A DNA stretch of 35,000 nucleotides. It comes from Chromera velia (lineage: Eukaryota > Sar > Chromeraceae). Under the pieces are notes generated by a model that worked only from the letters and a program-made list of their open reading frames with translations, was not told where the DNA came from and searched no databases. The translations under genes and the position numbers were made by a program. Below are positions 8,690 through 17,550 of the stretch, in pieces (the stretch's first letter is position 1; the number at the start of each line of letters is the position of its first letter). Location: the NCBI GenBank assembly GCA_018398765.1, contig JAHBMJ010001002.1, positions 1 through 35,000 of the forward strand, in the 5' to 3' direction.

Positions 8690-9982
8690 TGAGGGGACCC
8701 GCCAAAGGACGGTGACCAGAAGCGATCTTAAGTGTCTATATGCCCAAAATCTTGACCCAGTGATGTGGGAGAAGATGGGCTGCTTCCTTGTGCTGTCAGC
8801 GGCCTGGTTGTTATCGACTCCATCTGTCTTTCCCCCCAGAGCGCGAAGGCAGAGCCGCCGCAGAGATAGTCCCGTCCGCGAGGTGTCAAGAGCCTGCATA
8901 ACCCCTTGCGGAGGGAGACGTGGTCCCGTCCTGCATTCCCTCCTAGATTCTCTCATTTGGTGGTCTTTGCGGCCATACAAGAGACAGCGCTTCTCTCTCC
9001 ATCTCTCTATTCAGACCACCAGAGGAATAGCGGGGTAACATGGGGGTATTCCTCCCACGATCGAGTTCCGGTTTGCCTGAAAGGCATACAGTTCCATCGG
9101 GGCCGGGCCGGTCAAATCATGTGAATCCCCTCTAAAAGACGAATCCATAGGAATCACTGCCCTTTCATACCCTCTTGCTCCTCGACCAAAGCCCCTACGA
9201 CTACTGTCTATACTCGGCTACAACTCCATATCGAGAGCTTTGGCCATCGCATCATCCAGTATCTGGGGCTCTGTGCGGTCGGTCTCAAACTTGACTCCCG
9301 GAGGGATTCCATCGATGTAGTCCTAGATCAAGTCTACCTCACTAGCGCCAGTCACCTTCCGAGCCAGCTGGGCGAACTCGTCGTTGTAGCGAGAGACCAT
9401 ACCGGTGCACTTCAGGAGCAAAATCTTCTTCCTCGCTGTCCTTCTCGCGTGCTTGTCATAAAAAGTGATACGAAACCACTCTCTCAGGGTAGACCAATCT
9501 GCAAAACCCATACCCCGCTGTGTCCCTAAGTCATACCAGTCCTTAAGCTCTAGAGAGAGAAAGGTCTTTACAAAGAAGAGTTACCGAGATGGAGGTACCC
9601 GTGCGATTGCAAAGTAGTCTTCCACGTCGATGAAGAATCGTTCAGTCTGATCACGGCGTTAAGTAAACTTCTCAGGCCTCTCCAGAGTCACTCTGCGAGC
9701 CAGATCCTTCTCCTCAGGGCCCTGAAGCGACACCGCAGCCTGGGTGCCTCCCTGCATGTTATCTGGAAACACGGGCTGTGGTTGTACTGGTTGTTGTTGG
9801 GTGACTGCTCTAAGCTGAGCAATCACCCTCTGCAGTGACTCACGATTCTCAACTACTGCCTGCTATGTCTGCGTCACTGCCTGCACTGTCTGCTGTTGTC
9901 TCTGCTGCAAATCAGAGATGTTTTGCTCGATGTTCTACAAAACACGACTGACTTGCGAGGCAAACTGTTTAGAGATCTCCAT
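8690..9982 (-). pseudogene. gag-like polyprotein with several in-frame stops
   Basis: ATG is the complement of 9980-9982, about 35 bases inside the primer-binding site. One frame continues for about 1.2 kb, broken by seven or so stops (for example TAG 9935-9937). It reads as a Gln-rich coiled region, then a retrotransposon gag domain (FFVKTFLSLELKDWYDL, FADWSTLREWFRITFYDKHA, GMVSRYNDEFAQLARKV), then near 8950-8990 a decayed CCHC zinc knuckle, CLLYGRKDHQMRES, with the second and fourth Cys replaced by Tyr and Ser. The role would be the virus-like particle and RNA packaging. Confidence 0.75.
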
Positions 9983-10015
9983 GTTTAAGACACAGGAGCC
10001 TCCCCAGTCGAACAA

Positions 10016-10028
10016 AGCTCTGCTACCA
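10016..10028 (-). other. primer-binding site, tRNA-Met type
   Basis: On the minus strand the sequence is TGGTAGCAGAGCT. It begins with the TGG expected to pair with a tRNA CCA end and closely resembles the tRNA-Met primer-binding site (TGGTATCAGAGC) of many LTR retrotransposons. It sits 10 bases from the inner end of the 5' LTR. Confidence 0.75.
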
Positions 10029-10038
10029 CTCTGTGAGC

Positions 10039-10307
10039 TGTATACAAGCTTAGACGGGGCTACAGTTCAGTGAACGCTTTTAATTGCATTCATTGTAAAC
10101 TGTTTAGAATCTTTGACCTAGAAGAGTTCTCCTATCAGTTTATCAGTCAGATGCTGCCACCTCAATCAAACAAACATGCAGGCAGACCGATCTTTTCTGA
10201 CGTCAGGCCACGTCAGAATGCTACATGACAACATGCAACATCTAATTGTGTAACACCCAGCAACACCATTCATGTACGTGCCTCGCGGCGCCGCCACTCT
10301 GCAAGCC
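10039..10307 (-). repeat. 5' LTR of the chromovirus, main part (cut by the LINE at 10307)
   Basis: It is homologous to 4158-4426. Homology breaks off after CTCTGCAAGCC at 10307, and the missing end of the LTR reappears 6.5 kb later at 16811-16850. Confidence 0.9.
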
Positions 10308-10410
10308 GATTCGAACCGTTTCGATCAATCGACCGACTGATTCTCTTCCCCCTGTGTTTTCTTTTTCTTCTTATTCTTCATCTTCCTTTCCTCTTCCTAT
10401 TTATGAATCG

Positions 10411-11811
10411 ATGAATGTCCCTCCTGTTCACGTTCAAACAGAGGAGGGGTGCGTTGGGGGTGTCCGGGAGGGTGGGGATGTGGGTCGGGCTCTTTTTCCC
10501 TCTTCTTCTTCCTCTTCTCTTTTTTCTCCTCTTGATCCGTCTTTCCCTTCCCCACCCCTCCCATCTTTTTCTTCTTCTTCTTCTCCTATTTTGTCATCAT
10601 CTCTTCCCTCTCTCCCTTTGCCTCCTCTTCCCCCTCCCACCCCAGAAACGCACGTGCAAGATACAGTTGAGCCTGAGTGTCGGGAGGCCCAGGTTATCTC
10701 CCCATGGGAGGTGCCTTTGCTCGCTGCTCCACCATTGTCCCCACGCTCTGCTTCTCCTACCCCCCCCTCATGCCTTCACTACAGCTCTCCCATGGTTGGG
10801 GAAGCTGGGATCAGAGGGGCTCTCGGTGTTCCTGAAACCTTCCCCCAAGACATTCTTGAGAAACGCAGGAGAAATGCTGACAAGAAGATTGCCAGAAGAC
10901 TCAAAGAGAGGGAGGGACTATGGAGAGCGCTTTGGAGGAGAAGAAAAAAAAACTGCTCCACATGTGGAGGCGCCCTGAGAGGAAGCAGATGCCCTGACTT
11001 CCTCTGCAGCACCGAGGAGGAGGTGCAGGCAGAGGAGGAGGAGTCTTTCCCTTTGCCGGGGGAGGGCGGGGGGCTAATCACTCGTATCATGAATGTGAGG
11101 GGGGGGAAGAGAAAGAGGAGGGAATATGAAGTGGTTAAGACTGGGTGGGATAGAATGTTCTGGGTAGGGGCAGCTGCTGTTCCTCCCTTCCTCCGAACAT
11201 CTTTTTGGGTTGAGAAAAGACGTAAGAGAGACAACCTCCCACCTCCCCCGTCTCCCTCCCCCTCCACCCCCCCTCCTTCCCTTTCCCCTTCCGCTGACCT
11301 CTCTCCCTCTCTTTTTATTTCCCCATCTGCCCTTTCCCTTCCTTCCCTCCCTCCATCTCCCGATTCTGTTTCTGATGCTCCCTGTCCCTCGCCCTCTTCT
11401 CAGTCAGCATGTAGCATGGCCTCTGGAGAATTGCATGAATCTTTTGTTAATCATAGTGATAAGAAGAAAGGGAGGGGGAGCGGTTTGACCATAAGTGCGC
11501 TCAACATGGGACTCTTAGAAACGAAGTTGGGGGGCGGTTCTCTCGAGAGCTGGCTGTCGGGTGTAGATGTTGCCGTAATTCCCAAGACGTGCATGCCTAC
11601 AGGAAAAGTCCGCACGGCCTTCCACCCGGGGAAGAATTTCTCCCACATGGAATGGAAAAGAAGAAAAATGGGGGTTCACTCTAGAGCTGCCAAACAGGAT
11701 GTACGGACAGGGGGTATATGCATCCTTATCAGGAATTCGTTAATTCCTGTTCTCCATCCGACCTGGGAACTAGTGGGGCCTGACCTGGTCAAACTGACGG
11801 TCAGGGTGTAA
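10411..11811 (+). pseudogene. LINE N-terminal region and first half of endonuclease
   Basis: Open frame; the first ATG inside the element is at 10411. Long Pro/Ser/Phe-rich low-complexity stretches surround a basic region and a Cys cluster (CSTCGGALRGSRCPDFLC) that could bind zinc and nucleic acid. From about 11480 it is an endonuclease/exonuclease/phosphatase fold: LTISALNMGLLETKLGGGSL, then VDVAVIPKTCMPTGK, where intact relatives have 'QET'. The catalytic Glu is replaced by Lys. Then comes GGICILIRNSLIPVLHP. It stops at 11809-11811. Confidence 0.7.
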
Positions 11812-13083
11812 GAGAAGAAAAGGGGGGGGGGAAAGATAGTCCACGTACCCGAACGTTGCACGTCTTCGGTGTGTATCTTCTGCATGCCAATTCGAACCAT
11901 AGAGGTTCCAGAGAACGGGTAAATGAAGAGAGGGAAGAATTGTTGGAGGCGTTATGCGCTGTCCTCCTGTCAGATCTGCGAATAGTGATGGGGGACCTGA
12001 ATGCACACCTGGCTAGCGAGTGCCCAAAAAGGGTCACGTGGGAAAGGGAAATAGACACTGAAACCGGAACGGGGCATGAAGGGAATAAGAATGCAGACGG
12101 ACACTCACTAGAATTCACGCATAAGTCTCTATGTTTAAATCTTGACGAAGCAGGTCGTTGGATCCTTCACTCGCTTTGCGAGAAGTCCAACTTCCTGCCA
12201 GCCGCCAGTCTGCACCTAAAGGATGAAAGAAGGGAGGTGGAGGTTAGACTGACCAGGGCATAGACCTTTAAGAGTAGGAAGTCTAAGTCGGTAATTGACA
12301 TTCCTTTGATTAACCCTCTACTTCTTTGTTATCTCTCTTCTTACATGGTCGAGTCACGTCTAGAGGTCGCAAAGCAGCATGCGGCTGTCTCTCTTTCTCT
12401 TGACTTCTTTTCTCCTCCCTCTTCATCTATGCATAAATGTATTTCTGACTCATCCCTCTCCCGGCCTCTCTCTCATCTGAGTGAAGTAGGCAGATGTACC
12501 CCTGTCTACGACGATGAGTTGATGGGGGTGGCCCTCTCTCTGAAAGCGTTCACAGAGAATGGGGGGCTAGACTTATGGGATAAGGGTTTACGTCAAGCGC
12601 AGGAGTGGGGAGACGCTGTTCCTCACTTCTTCAATCCCCCAAAACCTCCGCCCGAGCCGCCCCCATCAGATGCACTGTCTTTCTCTCTGATAGAGCAGTT
12701 ACGACAGATTTCTGACTCCTGGTAGACATGCCTAGCCAGTGGAAATTCCAAAAGGGTAGGGATGGGAAGCAGAAAGGAAAACAAGAAAGAAAGAAAGAAA
12801 GGACATAAGTCAACGGGAGTTGTCCCGGCCAGACTGGTGGGATGAGGAATGTTCGGCTAAACAAAGGGAGGTGAGAGAGGCCGAAAGAGAATGGAAGGAC
12901 CTAAGAGGAATATGGGGGGCAGATGAAGGTGACCGGGGAGGTCCCACCCAAAGTGCGAAGCGAAAGCTTGAGTCCCTTTGCAGAACAAAGAAGAGACTGT
13001 TTGCCCGTAAAGAAACTGAACACGCTAACAGGCAAGCAGAGAGGTTAGCAAGGGAGGCTGCGACCGACCCCTCGGCGATTTAG
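11812..13083 (+). pseudogene. LINE endonuclease second half and EN-RT linker (frameshifted)
   Basis: From 11856, in another frame: FGVYLLHANSNHRGSRERVN, LRIVMGDLNAHLASE (the GDLNAH metal/DNA-contact motif) and GHSLEFTHKSLCLNLDEAGR. It ends at 12263. 12306-12725 has a weak frame with STOP after ISDSW. From 12820 the frame has RPDWWDEECSAKQREVREAE, the 'WWdeec' motif common in the region between endonuclease and RT, and then a basic coiled stretch to a stop at 13081-13083. Confidence 0.65.
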
Positions 13084-13100
13084 AGGTGGAAGAGGGAAAC

Positions 13101-14927
13101 GAGCAGTGCGAGAGGTGGGGGAGACAGACCGACCCCCGCGGCTTTTACCGATTTCTGGGCCTCTGTATTTGAGGGTGAAGGGCTCCCTCCTCCTCCAGTT
13201 GCTTCCCCTGCTTTCTCTCTCTCTTCCCCCCCTCATCCTCCAGCCTTCTCTTATAAAACGATTATCGGTGCACTCCGATCGATCGATACAAATAAGGCTG
13301 ATGGAATTGGGGGCGTTTCCCCCAGGCATCTTGACCTTTGTTTCAGCTCCTCTCCCCTTTCTTGTTTCCTTCTTTTTGTCCTCTTTAATTTATTTTATCG
13401 TTATTCCTATTGGCAGTCTCTTTAGAATTTGATCTGTGTAGTTCCCGTTCCGAAAGGCCCCCCCTCTCCCGACTGCTTGGAATGGAGACCTATCCACATT
13501 GCGTGTTTGCTTGTAAAGCTGTTTGCCCTCCTGATGGACGAGAGATTGAGGGAACAGACCTCATTAAACAACTACCAGCTAGGGTTTAGGAAGGGGGTTG
13601 GGACCAGGGAGGCCATTGCGGCGCTGGCGGGACTCATAACGAGCTCCAAAGCCCGGAAACTCCCCCTTCTGGCTGCGTTCGTTGACTTTTCTGAGGCGTT
13701 TGATAAGGTCCCTCAAGGTCTGTTGCTGAAACGGCTTCGGGAGGAGGGTGTGTCGGAATATGATGTTTTAATGGTGCATGCTATGTACTTTGATGTCTGG
13801 GCAAGGGTCGATGGTACTGATAGGGAGATACAGGAAGGGGCGGGGGTGAAACAGGGTGACCCTCTCTCTCTCCTGCTCTTCCTTCTGTTCATTAATAATC
13901 TGCACCGCCACATCCGCCTCTCAGCTCACCGAGAGGATGAGCTTGGGCCCGGGGGGAAGAGTCAAAGAAGGATGGAACAGTGTCTGACGAGAGGTCTATA
14001 GAAAGCAGAGCACGTGACTACCCTTGGGCAGGCAGATTGAGAGGGGTTGGCATTGGGAAGGGGAACAAGAAGACCGAAGTAGCGGTGAAGAGGAAAAAAG
14101 GGAAAGTCAAGGTCAGTCAGGACGATACGATCTGTGTTGGGCCCGAGCCTATCAAAAGCCTCGGTTACGCTGACGACCTTGTTCTGTTTGGTCATTCTTT
14201 GCATGAGCTTCAAGCGAGAATGGATAAATTGGCGGAATATTGTCGGACGTGGGGCCTCACGGTCAATTTGAAAAAGACAAAAGTAATGAGGCTTTCCTGT
14301 AGTAAGGAGAATATTAGTCAGTCAATCTTCTTTGAAGGGAAGGAAGTTGAGAGAACGGGTCAGTATAAATATTTAGGCTGCACCTTTTTTGAAGGCGGAT
14401 CTCTCCATTCCTCTGTGAGACATCGCCTGGGGGTGGCAGAAAGGGCACTCGGGGGGGTCATTGGGCTCTGTGTTTCTCTTGGTCGTCTCTCCCCGACTTC
14501 GAAAATTATGCTCTTTCGGGGCCTGTGGATTCTTGTGGCCCATTACGGGCTAGAAGCGTTTTCCCTCAGTCAGGCAGACATGAAAGCGCTGGATGATTTG
14601 CAACTACGTTTTATTAGATGGGTTTTCGGCCTTCTCCGCAATTCGTTTCGTGTCCCCTCCCTCTTCATCTCCAGCCTTTGCCCGATACGGGCTATCTTAA
14701 CTGAAAGAGTGGGGGGTTTTTTACGTAGCCTCTCCTTAACGTCCCACTGTGTGCTCGTTGGCTTTTTAGATCTCTGCAAAGACGGCCTTTATGGCGATTG
14801 GTGGAGGTCCGTCAAGCTGTTGGTGGGACCTTTCACTCCTGAACTCTTCTCTATCGAGGGGGTGCCTTCGGGCCCGGGAGAGAAAGCTGCATTAAAAAAG
14901 AAAGCTCGCGGTAGAAGGGAGAGGTAG
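13101..14927 (+). pseudogene. LINE reverse transcriptase
   Basis: The fingers region is frameshifted (about 13280-13430, with KADGIGG-like sequence and a TGA just before VVPVPKGPPSPDCLEWRPIH). The palm motifs follow: AAFVDFSEAFDKVPQGLLLK (motif A, with catalytic Asp), GVKQGDPLSLLLFLLFINNL (motif B, usually GVRQGCPLSP), and, after a frameshift near 14000, SLGYADDLVLFGHSLHELQA (motif C, YADD intact) and GLTVNLKKTKVM (motif D). The thumb follows to 14927. RT motifs are well preserved although the frame is broken. Confidence 0.85.
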
Positions 14928-15551
14928 GGAGGCACAAGAATGGTTGGACAACTGGTTTGTAGCTACCTCCCGTTCTTTACAAAAAGAGGGCCGGCAGGGC
15001 AGGGGAGGGCAGGCAGGACGGGGGGGGGTTTTCCTTAACGGAGTGAGACCTTTGGTCTTCCAAGTCGAACATCCATCTAGACAGCGCTTGGCCCGTCTTG
15101 TCATGGGAGGATGGACCGGCTCAAGCGGGCGGCGTATTCCTATAGTTCGACCTCTCCCTAGGAGGCTGCTCTGTTTGGAGGCCAACGTCAGGCCGATTGC
15201 CCGTGCACTGTTGGAGGGGGGGGGGGAGTTCCGAACGGGGAGGTAGAGACGGTCTACGAGCACTGCCCCCTCGATTTATATGGGCGTGGCCATCTGAATG
15301 ATGTTGTTCATAAGTTGACTGAATGCAAAGGGACTGAAAGGGAGAAGGGACGCATGAATAGACTTTTGGATGAAGTAAGAGACGCTCGCTCTAAGTCGGA
15401 CTTGATTGTGTGGGCACAACAAATGGCTAAGCAGCAGTTGGGACGGGGTGTAAGCGAGAATGAGAAGAAAGTGAGGGAGATCTTCACACTTCTCCTCGAA
15501 AAGCACCCTGTTGCAGGTGCACGGGCGATCTCCGATTGCCTTCGTAAGTAG
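14928..15551 (+). pseudogene. LINE C-terminal domain
   Basis: Two frames continue from the RT: 14944-15246 (HPSRQRLARLVMGGW, CLEANVRPIARALLEGGGEF) and 15250-15551, which has HCPLDLYGRGHLNDVVHKLT followed by ECKGTEREKGRM. The spaced Cys/His residues (C, H, H, C) resemble the C-terminal Cys/His module of CR1/Jockey/R2-type elements. The last stop is at 15549-15551. Confidence 0.55.
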
Positions 15552-16810
15552 CTGTGTGTGTTCCCTCAGTCTGTCCTTCTTTCTCTTTTCTTCCTTTCTT
15601 TCTTTTTTTCTTTCTTTCTTTCTTTCTTTCTTCCTTTCTTTCTCTCTTTCTTTCTTTCTTTCTTTCTCTCTTTCTTTCTTTCTTCCTTTCCTCTCACTTC
15701 CTCTCACTCTTTCCCCGTCGTTGTTCATTCTTGACGACCGTACTTGTTTTTGAGGGGAGTATTTCATTATGTCTGTCCGAGTGTGTTTCATCTGATTGAT
15801 TGATTGATTGATTGAGGAACAAACAAGGGCGGAACGGAATCAATCGGGGGGTGAGTGAAAAGCATATGAGGGGGAAATGCGAGACGGATGACCCCATGAG
15901 GCCCAGGCTGCGGGGCTCGGATGGCACCCCTCGCGTGAGTGCGGGAGGCGGTGGGAGGTGACGGGCTCGAGCCTGCACGGGTATAGGGAGGCGCGCGGGG
16001 CGCTCGTGCTTGTATGGTTCACAAGCGGGTCTGCGAGCAGGATGTATACTACGTGCGGCGTCTCCGTTCTTCTCTCTTTTTCTCCCCTTTTTGAACTTCT
16101 TTATCATGTTTACTACTCGCTATTTCACTCCCATGGAAAACAAGTCGTGCCTCAGGGATGAACCAACCGAACCGACTGAACTGACTGAACTGACCGAACT
16201 GGAAAACTGAACGGAGAGAGAAACCTTTGCTCGTACGTCTTCGGCAGAAAAGATAGGAGATCAAAGGAGATTGGGAGTTCTGATCTTTTTCTCTCTCCGT
16301 CTCCTCCCGTTCCGCCTCGGATGATTTTCTTTAGAGGTCATCTGACGGACCTCTAACTGACACGAAATGACAGAAAGAATCTCACTGGCCCGTGACCCCT
16401 GGGGGAAAAAAGGACACAGAAACAGAAGAGTCTGTCTCCATCCTTTTTCTTCCCCCTCAGGTATTTATTTTTTCCCTTTCCTTCTCGTTTCCCCCTCCGC
16501 TCGGGCGTGCCAGTGCTGTTCTGGCGCTTTGATCGGTCATGGGGACCCTCTTACGGGCAAAATCCAGGCAGTCTTTGATCATTTCAAGGGTGGGATAGAG
16601 AGCGTGTTGTAACTCAGCCTGTAAGAGAACTACCAGATGAAGCAAAAGCCTGTTTGCTTAGAGGTGGAGCCCTACCCCTGTCAGGCTCCCATCGATTCAA
16701 TTTACCCCAGTGGGGCCTAAGTTGAAAGTTTAACTCTATGCATGACGCTCTAGGTTGGCCAGAGTCTATACGGCTCACCGGCTTTAACCCCATACATCAT
16801 CATCATCATC
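15552..16810 (+). other. LINE 3' untranslated region and (CAT)6 tail
   Basis: About 1.25 kb without a convincing gene. It holds (TTTC)n at 15583-15700, (ATTG)n at 15794-15815, a GC-rich part at 15890-16030 and short tandem CTGAACTGA units near 16170. It ends GGCTTTAACCCCATA plus CAT repeats. The simple-repeat tail marks the 3' end of the insertion. Confidence 0.65.
15583..15700 (+). repeat. (TTTC)n microsatellite
   Basis: Imperfect TTTC/TTCC repeats on the plus strand, inside the 3' region of the LINE. Confidence 0.9.
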
Positions 16811-16850
16811 ATGGCGTGTCACTCGTCCTAAACGCCAAGCCAGGCCCACA
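16811..16850 (-). repeat. 5' LTR of the chromovirus, displaced end
   Basis: ATGGCGTGTCACTCGTCC and what follows, up to CCAGGCCCACA, match 4434-4473 of the left LTR with 4 transitions in 40 bases. The left LTR has 7 bases (ACGGTAC, 4427-4433) between the two segments that are not seen here, so the LINE insertion deleted or altered about 7 bp of target. Confidence 0.9.
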
Positions 16851-17550
16851 GTTGGTCCCAGAAAACGTGCGTATGCCGGCGAACCTCCTTAAATCTAACG
16901 AGTACCTGGCATAGTGGCATTTGAAAGTCACTAGGAAAGTCAAAGCCACATTTTTGCATAACTTTTTGAAGCTTCTAGTGAAGTTTAAAAGTCTACGCCG
17001 CAGGTGCAGATCCTTTAGAGTGTCTTAAAAGCTGAAACTACATATCCGAACGATGTCTTGACCATTTGCGCTAGTCATCTGCATCGCAGACGTGGATGGT
17101 CTCTTAAAAAATATTGCTGTACTCAGTTAGTAAATATATTATCAGATACATGATTATAGATGATCTTAATTAAGTACATATATTTTTTCAAGTAGTATTT
17201 AGGTTGAGGGAGGTTCGCTGGCATATACATGCAGTTTCTTGCTTCAACTGAGTTTTTAGGCCCGATTTATATATAGTGAATCTACTCTTACACATTTTTT
17301 CATACTCGTTTTCATAACTTACGATTTGCACTTTTGAGTCGACTACGACAACTGAGTCACGACTCATAAATTTGAGATCGAGTCATAATCTAACCATATC
17401 TAATTTGGAATCTGACTGATTATTATACCATCACTGATAACGTATACAATTAATAATACAATTAATGATTTCCTAATGTCCCTTACTATTGCAATTTTTT
17501 TACGGTCAGTTCTAGACGAATTTAACTTACACTGTGAATCACACTCAGAA
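16851..17550. other. AT-rich intergenic stretch
   Basis: No open frame of interest. It contains the candidate MITE at 16874-17223; the rest (17224-17550) is AT-rich with TAATTAAT-like runs and precedes the 3' end of the exonuclease gene. Confidence 0.5.
16874..17223. mobile_element. candidate MITE with imperfect terminal inverted repeats and TA flanks
   Basis: TATGCCGGCGAACCTCCT (16872-16889) and the reverse complement of 17208-17225, TATGCCAGCGAACCTCCC, agree at 16 of 18 positions. Taking the outer TA as target duplication leaves a 350 bp body with inverted ends TGCCRGCGAACCTCC. There is no coding capacity and the interior is AT-rich. TA flanks would fit Tc1/mariner-like elements. It rests on a single pair of repeats, so this is tentative. 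Confidence 0.4.

Larger units (their letters stand above)
10308..16810 (+). mobile_element. non-LTR retrotransposon (LINE), degenerate, inserted into an LTR
   Basis: Its borders are set by the two halves of the interrupted LTR: 5' end at GATTCGAACC (10308), 3' end in a (CAT)6 tail (16795-16812). The order is pyrimidine-rich leader, a low-complexity first part with a Cys cluster, endonuclease (GDLNAH), reverse transcriptase (GYADDL), a C-terminal Cys/His region, and a 1.25 kb 3' untranslated region. A simple-repeat tail in place of poly(A) is known for several LINE clades. At least five frame changes show it is inactive. The clade was not assigned; EN-RT order with a C-terminal Cys/His motif suggests a CR1/Jockey/I-like group. 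Confidence 0.9.
4158..16850 (-). mobile_element. Ty3/gypsy chromovirus-like LTR retrotransposon, degenerate, split by a LINE
   Basis: Two LTR copies in the same orientation flank a minus-strand gag, protease, RT, RNase H, integrase, chromodomain order, which is Ty3/gypsy (chromovirus) order. The LTRs start TGT and end ACA on the plus strand. The left LTR is whole (4158-4473). The right LTR is 10039-10307 and, after a 6.5 kb LINE, 16811-16850. Without the LINE the element is about 6.2 kb. A tRNA primer-binding site follows the 5' LTR. Each domain carries in-frame stops or lost catalytic residues, so it is inactive. No matching target-site duplication is visible (left flank TTAAGC, right flank GTTGGT). 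Confidence 0.9.

Noticed and set aside
10779-11267. 162-codon minus-strand open frame
   Set aside because: It is the complement of the LINE's Pro/Ser-rich frame; the plus strand has the endonuclease motifs.
15276-15791. 171-codon minus-strand open frame rich in Lys-Glu-Arg
   Set aside because: It is the complement of the (TTTC)n repeat and the LINE C-terminal frame.
15940-16040. GC-rich segment with a GGCTCGAGCC motif that could suggest a tRNA or tRNA-derived SINE
   Set aside because: No cloverleaf with matching arms and no A and B boxes at the right spacing could be found.
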